Assembly: GCA_951230915.1 (NCBI GenBank)
Contig: OX579640.1
Location: 24,386,981-24,450,980, forward strand
Direction: 5' to 3'
DNA length: 64,000 bases
From: Antitrichia curtipendula
Lineage: Eukaryota > Streptophyta > Bryopsida > Hypnales > Leucodontaceae
Part shown: one piece after another, positions 12,138 to 23,149 of the stretch
Position numbering within the stretch: the stretch's first letter is position 1
Layout: each line of letters starts with the position of its first letter
Translations under genes and position numbers: made by a program
Notes under the pieces: model-generated
Database searches by the model: none
Seen by the model: only the letters and a program-made list of their open reading frames with translations
What the model was told of the DNA's origin: nothing

Positions 12138-13062
12138 CCCCTAAAGGACCAAACACCATTTTTGGGCAACATAGTGATTTTGGGTAGCTCATTACAAACG
12201 GAATTTTTAATTTTTTTTCTTTGAAATTTTCACATAACACGTGCCTAAGGAATAGCTTCAAGGCCCAACAATTTTCATAACTTTTAACTATATGGCTAAA
12301 AAGTTATTGTCAAATATGTAGTTTTCATTGGTCGGCGGGTAGCTCCAATAATTCTTAAAAAATCACTTTTTTCATAAATAAAAATTTGAAATTTGTTCTT
12401 TGAATTTATATATACGTGGAAATCTTTGAATCATTCCATTTTAATTAATGAGATGAAAGTTATGAGGAGTTTTAGTTTGCAGGCAATTATAGATTCCCTA
12501 CTCTAAAATAAACTTTGAAGTCCTTTATCTTACTCAATTTTCAATAATTTTGAAAAAAATTAAAATCTTAGGATCTAGATTGTTAATTACAACATTTCAG
12601 CCATTGGGATTGACATTTTTTAATTCCATAACAAAATTCTTAACAATTTAATATTCAGAATCATTCCCTACTACTTTCTACTTACTATTTTTTTCCTATA
12701 TGTTGTACAATTTCAAATGATCTCAAAAAATTTAAGCATGTAGACAACTTGCTTTAACAAATGAATCCAAAGAGTAACCACTATTTTGGACATTTTTTCA
12801 TACAAATGTGACCTTGTGAAGTGCAGCTGCTCGATTTTCTACAGGGACAATAAAAAGATTTTTGCCACTTCAAAAGCTAATATCTTGAAATCCACATGGT
12901 GGAAACTTCTGAAAAATATTCCACTTCTTCTCAAACCAGCGTACTACAAGATCCTACGGTTATATATGTCCAAATTTATTTTTCTTCTAAAATTTGATAT
13001 TTGTACCAGAAATGACAGTTTTGGAGCATTTTGGAGAAGACATAGTCTTTGACCTTTAGGGG
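12138..13062 (+). mobile_element. piggyBac-type element A1, 925 bp
   Basis: Flanked by TTAA at 12134-12137 and 13063-13066. The ends are CCCCTAAAGGACCAAACACC and GACCTTTAGGGG, a 10-12 bp terminal inverted repeat. The interior is non-coding but strongly shared with A2-A7: 'AAGGCCCAACAATTTTCATA', 'GTGACCTTGTGAAGTGCAGC', 'ATCCTACGGTTA'. It is inserted in R2 between the last exon and the promoter. Confidence 0.9.
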
Positions 13063-13396
13063 TTAAAGCATGGTCTTTTTTTACTCCCTTATACATACTA
13101 CAGAATCTAGGCTAGTTATTTTTCATAGAAAAAATAAATTTCAAAGCTGGACTTAAAACCCTTTTGGGTGTTAAGTTGCCATTAGTTTTTGTTGAGATTT
13201 TGCAAGGAAAAAGGAGTGGAGAGTCTCCTTGGAGTAAAAATGGACTTTTGAAGCCAATGGCACAATCCATTTGTGATTTGGAGTCTTTTTTCAAAAATTA
13301 GAATTTAGACCAGCATAGAAAGTCAAAATTAGAATTTAGGATGAAAATTTTAAGTGATAAGACTATTGTTTGAAAATGAGAGGAGGTCGATGCCCT

Positions 13397-13413
13397 TATA
13401 AAAGTATATAAAG
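13397..13413 (+). promoter_or_regulatory. TATA boxes of R2
   Basis: TATAAAAG followed by TATATAAAGG lies in front of a CT-rich start region (CCCTTCTCATTCTAAAACACC). The same layout occurs in R1 and R3. Confidence 0.55.
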
Positions 13414-13908
13414 GCCCTTCTCATTCTAAAACACCCCTTCTCCTCTCAAAACACCCTTTGTAGCCATTTTTTGGCACTTGACACCATTTTGAGTTCATTT
13501 TGTTGGCTTTTGTAGCCATTTGAACCAAATTGCCAAATTTGTGTATTTTTGGAGCATTTCTAGCTCCAATTGTTGTTATTTTGACAAGATTTGAAGGGCT
13601 TAGGGTCTCTTCAAATTTTACAACTTGTTTGATGATTGTTCGAATTGTTGATTTTAAATTGCTTAAAGTTTTGTTGAGTTTGAGATTTGTTGTTGGGTGT
13701 ACTAATCCTAGATTACCCCCCTCCATACCTTGACAATGGTGTTTTGGGGGACTTCTAGTGTGATTTTGTTTAAAATTTTGTCTACTAACCAACTCTTGTA
13801 CTAACTTGTGCTATTCTAAGGTGTGTTATATTACCCTCTAGTTTTGTACGTTGATGCATTTGAAATTTGTAATTGATCCCTTCTCTTTCCCATTGATGAC
13901 ACAACTTT

Positions 13909-14030
13909 GATTTTTAGAGTTTCAAAGTGTCTAGTATTTTTTCCAAAAGTCCCATAGATGGCAAAGCTTTGATTTTTAGAGTTTCAAAGTGTTTGGTATT
14001 TTTTCCAAAAGTCCCGTAGAGAGTTCTTTA
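13909..14030 (+). repeat. Direct repeat, two 62-bp units in the R2 leader
   Basis: GATTTTTAGAGTTTCAAAGT to CAAAGCTTT is repeated immediately with few changes. Diverged versions of the same unit ('TCCCCGTGACGGCGAAGCTTT') occur at the matching place in R3 (21190-21370). 14031-14355 has no recognised content apart from GC-richer sequence at 14160-14340. Confidence 0.8.
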
Positions 14031-14355
14031 GTTCTACATCAAGGTTTAGTATGCCATCTTCCAAAAATTAGAATCCAACCATAGGCAAAAATCACAAAAA
14101 AAACGGCTCAAAAAAGGCCCCAAAATACAATCTAGATCAAATTTGAGATTGGCTTTAAGGGCTCATTTCAACACTAGGGAGGGCCAACCAACATGGGCCA
14201 GACACGTCAACAGGTCTACATCAACTCCCATTCAGCAACTTGGGTCTCAACCAATAAGAGACCGACACGTGGCAGACGGTAATAAAAAAAATACAGTTAG
14301 ACCCCAGTTCCCAGCCAGTCCCAGTCTGCTATGTGGAAGGACTAACTGGGGGATA

Positions 14356-14765
14356 AGGTAACATGCTCTTAAAGCGACCATTTAAGGACTGGTCCGCCTT
14401 GTTCATAGGCTTCCTTGGACAGAAATTATTTTAGATCATTTTTCAGAGAAAGAAAAATAGATGTGGAACCTAACACAAGTGATTTTGTATTTTTCCAAGC
14501 ATTTTTGAATTACTTATAAAATTTCAAAGATTTGGGGCATAGGCACCTATTTGTGACCATAGGCCTTCCAAAATCCGTCCATTTGTAACTTGTAAAGAGA
14601 TGAGCAGAAATCAAAGACAATGCCTGGCTCTTGCAATAGAAAAATAAATTTTCCTCCATGCATTCAATTGCTAAACTGGTCCATTTAAGGATCACCCCAT
14701 CTCCATTCTCCACCTAAAAATAGGGGCGGTTTGAAGAAGATGGACGCTTTTAGAGCACACTACCT
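14356..14765. mobile_element. D family MITE, copy D2, 410 bp
   Basis: Ends AGGTAACATGCTCTTAAA and TTTTAGAGCACACTACCT, flanked by TA at 14354 and 14766. The interior matches D5 (54288-54697) in inverse orientation, for example the 'ATGGAGGAAAA' and 'CACAAATAGGTGCCTA' words. Confidence 0.85.
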
Positions 14766-15059
14766 TACTAAACGAGCTGCCTGATGGGAGGGTTGGTATT
14801 AATGGGTTGCCTTGATGGAAGGACTAGTACTAAACACCATACTATGGATTGATTTTCTCCATGCTCTGAACTAACTTTTGGTATACAAACTTGGTGCCAA
14901 AAAATTAAAACTTAGACAAAACTTTGTAATTGATTAACAAAAGCATAACTTAGAGTAGAATTAGCAATAGATTAGCATAGGAGAGAGTAGGGAGGGAAGT
15001 GTAGGGTAGAATCAGATATCATAAAAAACTCTTCAAATTGCAAAATAATCAAACATTAA

Positions 15060-15997
15060 TCCCTAAAGGTCCAAGACTATGTTTTCACCAAAATTGCTTG
15101 AAAACTGTCATTTCTAGTACAAGTACCAAATTTTAGAAAAAATAATATTTTAGGACATTTGTAACCGTAGGATCCTGTAGTATGCTGGTTTGAGAAGAGG
15201 TGGAAAAATTTCAAAAATTTTCACCCTGTGGATTGCAAGATATTAGCGTTTGAGTTGACAAAAATCCTTTTTTTTGTCCTTGCCAAAACTTGAGCAGCTG
15301 CACTTCACAAGGTCAACTTTGTATGAAAAAATGTCCAAAGTGGTGGTTCCTCTTTGGATTCATTCTTCTAGGCAAATTGAATACATGCTTGAAATTTTTT
15401 AGATCATTTGGAATTGTACAATATATTAGAAAAAAATAGTCAATAGAAAGAAGTAAAGAATGATTCAAAATACTAAATTGTTAACCATTTATTTATAGAA
15501 TTGAAAAATGTCAATCCCAATGGTTGTAATGTTGTAATAAACAATGTACACCTAATATTTTTTCAAAAATATTAAAAATTGAGTTAAATAAAGGACTTCA
15601 AAGTTTATTTTAGAGTACAAATTTCATAACTGCCCATAAACTATCCACAACTAAAACTCCTCATAACTTTCATCTCATTGATCAAAATGGAATGTTTCAA
15701 AGTTTTCCATGTATATAGAAATCTAAAGAACCAATTTCAAATTTTTATTTTTAAAATTAGTGATTTAAAAGAAGTTGTATTTATTGCTTGGGTTGCTTGT
15801 TGAGTAATGAAAACTACGTATTATACAATAACTTTTTGACCATGTAGTCAAAAGTTATAAAAATTGTTGGACCTGAAAGCTAATCTTAGACACATATTTG
15901 TGTGAAAATTTCAGTGAAAAAAAATAAAAAAATCCATTTGTAGTGAGCTGCCCAAAATCACTATGTTGCCAAAAAACGCACTTTGGTCCTTTAGGGA
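15060..15997 (-). mobile_element. piggyBac-type element A3, 938 bp
   Basis: Flanked by TTAA at 15056-15059 and 15998-16001. Ends TCCCTAAAGGTCC and GGTCCTTTAGGGA. The interior is family A in inverse orientation ('CCAAGACTATGTTTTCACC' at the left). It is non-coding and is inserted in the R2 leader just before first-exon sequence. Confidence 0.9.
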
Positions 15998-16353
15998 TTA
16001 AGAAAGAAGTAGAGGTTTGAAGGGAAGAAGAGGCACTTAGATAATTGTCCGCAACTCAAATAGATAAGACTTATCGCATTCAATTTGCAAATGAATAAAT
16101 GAAGAAGCAATTTGAAAGTTGAAGAGCAGTTTGGAAGTTGACAAGGATTAGATGGAAATCCTAGAGAAGCCATTTAAACCATTAGAATTTAGATTAGACA
16201 ATAATTGACTTGGATAGGAATTTACAAAAGTTAATTATTATTTTGAAGTTTGAAGCAATTATTTCTTCTATTCAAGTTCAACTATTGGAATACAAATAAC
16301 TGAATTAGAATAGTGTTGAAGGGAAAGTGCACAAAAATTCAAACCAAGACAAG

Positions 16354-16416
16354 ATGACACAAGAGGAGGATTTTGAAGGTGTATTCGAACACCTAATCAA
16401 CAAAGCAAGGTCTGAG
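16354..16416 (+). CDS. R family first exon, copy R2 (unknown protein)
   Basis: The ATG starts a 21-codon reading frame (MTQEEDFEGVFEHLINKARS then E) that aligns residue for residue with the 21-codon exon of R3 at 22118-22180 (MANDRNFKGMFDHLLNEANS then E). Shared positions are F-x-G-x-F-x-H-L-x-N-x-A-x-S-E. In R3 the final GAG is followed by a GTAAGA donor. Here the donor is gone and a GC-rich foldback (from 16426) follows within ten bases. The equal length, shared start and shared end are the evidence for the exon. Confidence 0.5.
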
Positions 16417-16735
16417 TTATGTATAGGGCAATGCCCGAGGAGGAGGGAATTTCGCCAAAAAAAGGGCAGACAAGGAGGGCGGAGCCCGACGAGGAGGCCC
16501 TTCTTTTTGGCGAAATTCCCGACGACGAGGGGCATTGCCCGGCGTAAACGACCGGTGGGCAACAAATTTTCGTTGGATGAGATCGCGAACTGGATGAAAA
16601 ATCCGTAATCCCCGATTACGCGGTTTTGCCCACGTAATCGGGCATTACAGCTCAGAATTCGCCCGCCTTTTGAACGGGACGAATCCCAGCGGTGGTTTAC
16701 GTTGTTAAACTCTCCACTTTTCTTCAAATTGTCTT
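16417..16735. repeat. GC-rich foldback insertion
   Basis: Two inverted arms, 16426-16467 and 16497-16540, pair over most of their 42-44 bases (GGGCAATGCCC and GGGAATTTCGCCAAAAA with their inverses). A GGGCGGAGCCC-type centre separates them. Further inverted words follow (CCGATTACG and CGTAATCGG, 16606-16650). The tract stands out as GC-rich in AT-rich surroundings and begins exactly at the R first-exon boundary. It could be a foldback transposon. Its outer limits are not certain. Confidence 0.6.
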
Positions 16736-16817
16736 AATTAGCAAGCTTTGAGTACCATCACCATCCTTCTCAACTTTCCCCGTCCCAAATCTGTCCGTAG
16801 TTTTAGGAGCTAGCCGT

Positions 16818-17266
16818 TTTAGGATTTTTCGAGTCGCTCCCATAGTTTTTTTGCTTCGTACGTCTTGAGTTTTGATTCTTTGATCGCGAAACTAGTTGGA
16901 GAGGAAAGCTAAGTGAAAGACGAAGATATAGAGACCAGCCACGCTCGATTTGAAGCTACAAAGAGGGAGATCTCACCAATCAAAATTTCATTTTTTTTCA
17001 TTTTTTCAGCCGCGGGGCGCCGCTCAGCTTCGGTCACGTTACAGCCTCTTTTCCAGCTTAGTAACTAGCGATTCTTGCAACTGAGAGTAGGAGGAGAGCG
17101 ATCTAAAGCACATGTACACAAGTAGGAGCTAGGGTGGGCAAATCAGACTTTAAAATTTTCTAGATCTGGATCTAGACGATTTAGGGTTTTTTCAACAACT
17201 TCCATAGTTTTTTGCTTCATATGTCTTGGATTTCGATTCTTTGATCGCGAAACCAGTTGGAGAGGG
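16818..17266. repeat. Pair of direct repeats of about 86 bp (16818-16903 and 17180-17266)
   Basis: The two copies share 'TCTTTGATCGCGAAAC' and 'AGTTGGAGAGG', and sit about 360 bp apart in moderately GC-rich sequence upstream of the interrupted ORF at 17348. They could be duplicated leader or promoter sequence. No other content was recognised between 16740 and 17347. Confidence 0.7.
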
Positions 17267-17347
17267 GAAGGAGTTACGGATACCTTTGTCATTGAGATTT
17301 GTTGCTCAAGCCAACCAAGCTTGCTTTACCCCAGGCCTTGATTCGTT

Positions 17348-18658
17348 TTGACGCCCTTGAGCCGTTGTTACCTGCACAGATCAAAGGAGAGAAGAGTTAG
17401 ATACCATGGGAAATTTCAGAAAATGGAAACAGACAAAGTCGACTTGCTACCAAACATTGACGGAGTGGGATGGGAGACGGCAGCCCACTCAAATCCAACG
17501 CTTACCGAACGGGAGCAGTCTAGGGCGGAGCAAGCGGCCAAAGGGAGAGGAGAGGCGATGGTGACGCCCAAGATCTTCATGAGTTGGTGCCCGAAGGTGG
17601 AAATCTTGGTTGACACCCTAAAGGAGTTAACCCTAGACCGCCCAAGAGGACAAAAAGTGTCCTCACATAGTTTTAAGTTAAATTCAAAGTACTGTAACTT
17701 TTGCATCCAATGTCCAATTTCAATAAAACTTGTTGGGAAAGTTGCGCCTTTTCTTCTAGTCTGTGTGGTAAAATTTTCAGATCAGTCCAAGAGGTAATGA
17801 TTTTCTGGAAGCCAATCAAAGTTCACTGGCTCAATTTGATTCACCAAAGTGCACTTCATGGCAGCAACTTCGGGGTCTTGTATCTCCTTCATCCAATGTT
17901 TGAATTCAATAAAATTTGTTGGGTTGTGTTTCCCTTGAATTCTAGTTATTGTGGTGAAATTTTCATGTCAATCCAAGTTGTTTTGAATGTTTGGGAGCAA
18001 TTCAAAATTCAAAATCCTGCCATTTATGGACTATAGTGAACTTCGGCGGCTTATATCTTCTTCATAAAATGTCCGTTTTCAATAATTGTTTTTGTAAAAG
18101 TTGCGCATAATAGTCTAGTTTGTGTGGCTAAATTTTCATATGAATCCAAGAATTTATGAATGATTGAGAAGCATTTTAGTAGAAGGAGGTTCAGCCTTAG
18201 ATGTGTTTTTTGCAGCTTTTCTTGCCTATTTTTGACATTTGCAAGCCATTTTGCAAACACATTGAGTCAATTGAATGATATTTTTTTTCACCAATGTGTT
18301 TTTATCCTGGGTTTGAATCACTTTGTAGTTTAAAGTTTTTTCATTTGATTAGGTTTAGAAATCAAATTTGGCCTCTAAATGTGCTTTTAGGAAAATTTCA
18401 GCATTCTTTTTCAACACTAAAACATTATAATCTTGCAATCTACACGGTCAAATGACTTCAAATTTGATCCATGACATCTACAACATGTGTACTACATTAT
18501 TGTACGGTTAAGATCTTTATTACTTAGTCACATTTGAATTTATAGCACTTCAAAAGCTAGGATGTTTTTTACCCAAAACGGCCATGGGCGGTCTAGGGTT
18601 AAGCAACACAAGGGAGGAGCTTGGCAGGAGGCTTGTATTGGACAAAGTCTATGGCTAG
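17348..18658 (+). pseudogene. Unidentified ORF split by element B2
   Basis: An open frame from ATG at 17348 runs into element B2 at 17631. If B2 and one copy of TTAA are set aside, the frame continues from 18603 to TAG at 18656-18658, a 112-residue product in which the TTAA target encodes part of E-L-S. The predicted chain is hydrophilic and charged (for example the REEL and GRRL stretches after the junction) with no motif I recognise. Codon use is less AT-rich than the neighbourhood. It may be a host gene fragment or part of an older transposon. Whether the ATG at 17348 is the true start is unknown. Confidence 0.4.
17631..18598 (+). mobile_element. piggyBac-type non-autonomous element B2, 968 bp
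   Basis: Flanked by TTAA at 17627-17630 and 18599-18602. Perfect 14-bp ends: CCCTAGACCGCCCA and its inverse TGGGCGGTCTAGGG. The interior is homologous to B1 in opposite orientation and holds repeated 'AATAAAA.TTGTTGGG' words. It contains the shared core 'TCTTGCAATCTACACGGTCA' followed by 'GTACGGTTA'. It has no transposase. Confidence 0.92.
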
Positions 18659-19071
18659 CCAGCAAATTACCAACTCCTCATTTTCTTTTTGTTTGGGGAA
18701 ATTTTTTTAATTTTTAAAAGTCTCCAGTTACTGTCACAAGGATTCTTCAGAGTGGAGTTTTCCACACATGACCTTGCAGCCTCATGTCTTGCATTGAGGC
18801 CTCTTGAGTAGGGAGACAAAATTGTTTGTTTATTTCTTAGGGAAACTGGGTTCTCGGCAGAAGCGTCAAATCCAAACCTTAAGATCAGTACCATCATTAG
18901 AGTGCAATTTTGCAACTTAGATCCCGTTTTCTGAAACAGGGGGTGCTCACCAAGTTCAGGGTACTTATTGGAGAGGTTATATCAATAGGACAAGCGTCTA
19001 CGACTCGAAGGAGATCCGTTGAACCATTGATATATATTATTATACAAGATTTTCAAAAGCTCCTTGGTTAT
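18659..19071. other. Unassigned sequence between B2-split ORF and R3
   Basis: About 410 bases with no convincing gene or repeat; only short shadow frames on both strands. Confidence 0.5.
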
Positions 19072-19187
19072 GTGCGGGTCCAAGAAAACATATGTGAGAA
19101 CCCTAAGTCAATCCCAAAGAGAGGTTTCAGTTTCCCCATTGTATTGAAAAAATAGTAGAAATATCAATTGTTAGCCTGCAAGTGGAA

Positions 19188-19512
19188 AAAACTCAAAATG
19201 GACTAGAAGAGGGCATCTATGATATAAGTACATTGGTTCTAGAAGGAAATCACACTAGGAGTCCAGTGACGAAGTTGGTTTGCTAAAATTCTCCTCTGTT
19301 TAAAAGATTCTCTGTTCACCAAAAATTAAAGGAGAGAGCAAGATTAGATTCTCCTTTGTCGAATGTGCAAAGATAGAATATGGGCTTACACATATTTTAT
19401 AGAATTCCATGGGAGGTTGTACAAAAAATTATGGAATTTTTTGGTAGTCAAAAGATATTTTTTTAGATGGTCAAATTGTCAAATTACTCGATGTGCAATT
19501 AAATCTCACTAA
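19188..19512 (+). pseudogene. R family last exon, copy R3 (unknown protein, broken)
   Basis: It begins AAAACTCAA and ends in TAA after the aligned SH dipeptide. Translated pieces 'EGNHTRSP', 'KLKER' and 'KKLWNFLV' match the R1 and R2 exons. In-frame stops (for example after KLVC) show decay. Confidence 0.42.
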
Positions 19513-19895
19513 AAATTAGACTAGCTTCTTTTATGCTAGTAATACGCTCGAAAAAATTTCAAGACATTTTGATAGCCAGAAGATCCAAAATTAGGAAGAT
19601 TCTTCCAATATCGATAATTTTGAAGATTACGGTTGAGTTGATCGGCATATCAGGAGCGTACAAAGTTGGAATGGGGTCCAAATTAGGTCTTTTCTTATTC
19701 CCTCATACTTACTTAAGATCCTAGTCATGTGACTCTCTAAAGAAAAGTCAACTTCAAAAAATTAAATTTTAATTTTTTTGAAGTTTAAATTGATGCTAGC
19801 TTTTGGTGGTTTTTTAGCATAAGGAAAAGGGGGAAGGATTCTTGCAAACTAAAAATGACCTTCTAATGCCAATGGTGCAATTCGTTTGTGGTTTA

Positions 19896-20549
19896 GGGTG
19901 ATTGCAAGAAACACTTGTCCTATTTCCTGTCCCCTTGGTCTCAAACAAGTGGTTTTTGGCTCATAACTTTTGCGACGTATGCTCGTTTTCTATAAAATTT
20001 GAAGGGAAGGTACATGTACTAGTTTTAGACATTCTCTAATTTTTTCCAATTTAAAAAAAATCATTTACTATTTTTAAATTGCCCTCGATTGGATGTCTAT
20101 CTTGGCCATTTTGGAGGTTTTTAGTCCTATTTTTGATCCAAAAATGAAATTTTGAAGCTCTAAATTGCGATATGAAGATTTGTACTAAATTTACTCAAGC
20201 TCACAAAGGATTTTTTAAAATAGTAAATTTTCCACCTTCCACATGTGCTCAAAGTGTATGTTGGTAAAAATTTCTTCATTTTTGATAATTTTATGAATTT
20301 TTTTACTAATTCTAAAAATCAAATGCAAAAGTATCTATTTTCTTGTATTTTTCCATCACGCTTTTTTTGTGCATAACTTTTAGAGATAAATTTTTTTAGG
20401 CCTGAATTTTCACCCATATATTATTTTAAAAGCTTTACATATTATATATATTTTATTTTATTTAAAAAAAATTAATTCCAAAAGGTCATAGTACTCTAGT
20501 ACTAAAGCCATTTTGGCTAGAAAATAGCAGGTGTTTCTTGCAACTACCC
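19896..20549. mobile_element. 654-bp inverted-repeat element with TTTA target duplication
   Basis: Ends GGGTGATTGCAAGAAACAC and GTGTTTCTTGCAACTACCC, flanked by TTTA at 19892-19895 and 20550-20553. The matching part of R2 (near 13275) lacks it. The same end sequence CTTGCAATCACCC appears alone near 58930, probably from a second, damaged copy. There is no ORF. Confidence 0.78.
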
Positions 20550-20680
20550 TTTAGATTTTTTCTCCAAAAATTAGAATTTAGGCCCAACATAAAAAAGTTG
20601 AAATTTGTAAATTAGGATGAAAATCTTAGTTGATAAGATTACCAGGTAGGAAAAGAAGGGGGTCAGTGTCCTTAGAAACA

Positions 20681-20689
20681 TATATAAGG
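20681..20689 (+). promoter_or_regulatory. TATA box of R3
   Basis: TATATAAGG followed by GCATTCATTTTCCTCTCAAA, the layout conserved in R1 and R2. Confidence 0.55.
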
Positions 20690-22117
20690 GCATTCATTTT
20701 CCTCTCAAAACATCCATCCACTCCTTTAGTTCATTTTTGAACCTCTTATTATAGTTTGGGTCCATTGAGTTGGATTTTTGGCCATTGTGAGCCAAGTTGC
20801 CAAATTTGTGTGTTGTAGGAGCATTTTTAGCTCCATTGTTGTTGTTTCAAGCTCTCTTTGAAGAACATTGGGGTCCCTTCAATAATTGCTTTTGTATGTA
20901 CTTATTTTGAGTTATTGTTCTAAGCTTGTTGAATTTTGTTGAATTTTAATTGTTGTACCAATTCTAGAACAACCATCCACTATACCTTGGCGATACTGCT
21001 TTGGAAGGCTTCTAGACTATGTTTGTGAAGTATCTAACCTTTTAAGTGGAAATTCCTTAATTGAGAAATCCCCCAGAGTTTGTGTATGGAAGTACTAACT
21101 TGTTGTATTTTGTTCATGAACTAACAAGTGGTTGTACTAACCTCCTTGTTCTAACGTGTTTTGTATGGATTTTTGACAAATTAACTTTATTGGAATTGTC
21201 TTGTATTTTTGGAGTTTTGCAAAATTCGGCGAAGCCTTGACTGTATGAGTTTTAGAGGTGCTAATATTTTTTTATTAAAATCCCCTGAGACAGCAAAGCT
21301 TTCACTTTGTGAGTCTTAGGAAGTACTAATATTTTGTCCAAATTCCCCGTGACGGCGAAGCTTTGAACATAGAACTAAGAATTAAAGAAATATTCCTTTG
21401 AAGAGCTTAATAAAAGTGTAGTAAATGGTTGGTACAAGGATTATTTTAGTGCAAGCTTTAACTTACAATTAGTTTCAAGAAAAACAAACAAAAATTGCAC
21501 ATTGTAGGATGTTTTGAAGATAGTTGCAAAAACCTTGAGAGTTGCTGGAGTTATTGGATTTGTGCTGAAGTTTAGTGTAAGATCTTCTTAATATCTCATT
21601 TTTAGTTGTTAAGAACGTAAGGAACTGTTAGAGCTTCCCCAAAACAACAAAATGATAAAAAAATGACAAATTATAATAAAGTTATGAAGGCTTGAATTTT
21701 TAAAGTCAAATGAGGGTTTGAGAAGTTGTTTCTCAACCAATTGTTGATGTTTCTATAGCATTGACAGAGTTTAACGAGAATGATGAAGAAATACTTTGAA
21801 AGTTGAAGAGAAGCTTGGGGAGTTGATAGTGATTAGGAGGAAATCTAGGGAGAACAATCTAGACCATAAAAGAGTAGACAATAATTGACTAGGATAGGAG
21901 ATAGGAGTTCAAAGGTCAATTATTAATTTGAATTTTAAAAAAACAAATGTTTTTTTTCCAATTAGAGTCAACCTTAGAATACCAATAATTGAACTTGAAT
22001 AGTGGTGAAGGGAAAAAAAAGAGTAGAAGGAAGGAAAGGAGAAAGTCCAAAAATTGGCAAACTTGTATAAAAACCATCTCTTCAAGTGATGAGCAAAATT
22101 CCATGAAAGATTCAACC

Positions 22118-22180
22118 ATGGCAAATGATAGGAATTTCAAAGGCATGTTCGACCACCTTCTAAATGAGGCAAATTCCGAG
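22118..22180 (+). CDS. R family first exon, copy R3 (unknown protein)
   Basis: The ATG sits in a favourable context (CAACCATGGC) and opens a 21-codon exon ending in GAG. The donor GTAAGA follows at 22181, in phase 0. The residues F-K-G-M-F-D-H-L-L-N align with the R2 first exon. An upstream ATG at 21989 is in frame, but sequence before 22118 is not conserved in R2, which favours the 22118 start. No function is recognised. Confidence 0.52.
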
Positions 22181-23149
22181 GTAAGACGCTAATTACTCCA
22201 ATTGTTATTCAATTTTTAGGATTAGCCATTTTAATGCTTAGCCGAATTTTAAATGCAAATAAGGGTATCAAGATTAGTTTTTTCTCAAAGTTCAAACAAA
22301 AAATCTTCTAGAATTTGTTTAGAGGGTTCCAAAACCGTATTACACTTAGAAATTGGAGTTAAAAGGACAAATATATTAGTAGATGAAGTTTAGGAGTTAT
22401 AGTGGATGAAAGTTATCCAGTTTCATCCAAAAATAATTAGAATAGAAACTTATATAGAATTAGAAAAACAAAGTCAAATGTAAAATTAGAAGTTAGTTTT
22501 AAATTATAGATTGATAGAAAGCTGCAGATGAAATTTGAAGCACTAATTAGTGGTCAAACTTCATCCACCCATAACTTCTTATAGGAATCTCCAAATCCCA
22601 CAAAATTTATGTTTTCGGAAATGGAATGAACTTAAATACCATTTAGTTGAGTTAAATCTAGACTATAGACCATTTTTTCAGAAAATCATAGCGGCTCAAA
22701 GACTTTGTGTTATTTGAAGTTAATCTTTGCAATTAGGATAGTCTTTAGTAAATTATTAGAACTCTAGGCACTTAGAAAAGATCCATTGCTTAGAAGGTGC
22801 AATGGAAAAACATTAGGCACCCATTAGGAGTTAGATTTGATTTACAAGAACTTGGTTGTGTACGCGTACTTATTAAGGGTGGGTAAATAAGCGCTCACAT
22901 AAGGCTGGGTGCCTAAAGGAAATCAGGCATAATTGGATAGATGTAGAGGCACTTGACACATTAGCACCAAATGGAGGCAGAGGTTTGGCCAATCATCTAC
23001 TTCTAAAATAGATTAGTATATGAGACCCAGACCCAATTCAATCCTCCCTTTATTCAAAGGACGGTATGTCCATCCGACTCTAAGCAACATGATGGAAATG
23101 ACATGGAATCAACATGCTCGCCTTAGCAAAGGACATAATGATAGAATCA

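Larger units (their letters stand above)
9440..16425 (+). repeat. R family repeat, copy R2 (with A1, D2 and A3 nested)
   Basis: Order on the plus strand: internal exon (9924-10145), intron-like tract, last exon (11620-11969), 3' flank, TATA (13397-13413), leader with a 62-bp duplication, then a first exon (16354-16416). Elements A1 (12138-13062), D2 (14356-14765) and A3 (15060-15997) interrupt it. The homologous stretches in R3 run through the A1 position without a break, which confirms the insertion. The order '3' end of gene, promoter, first exon' is what an LTR-like unit or a head-to-tail gene array would give. The family is not recognised. Confidence 0.5.
19072..22900 (+). repeat. R family repeat, copy R3
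   Basis: Order: last exon (19188-19512), 3' flank, TATA (20681-20689), leader with 'ATACCTTGGCGAT' (20980-20995) and 'CGGCGAAGC' repeats, first exon (22118-22180), then an intron-like tract to about 22900. The leader matches R1 and R2. A 654-bp element (19896-20549) interrupts it upstream of the TATA box. The intron-like tract is repeated in R4 (27500-28560). This is the best preserved promoter-to-first-exon copy in the window. Confidence 0.55.

Noticed and set aside
16305..16727. Long open frames on both strands across the GC-rich foldback
   Set aside because: They overlap on opposite strands because the sequence is an inverted repeat with few stop codons; no protein family fits.
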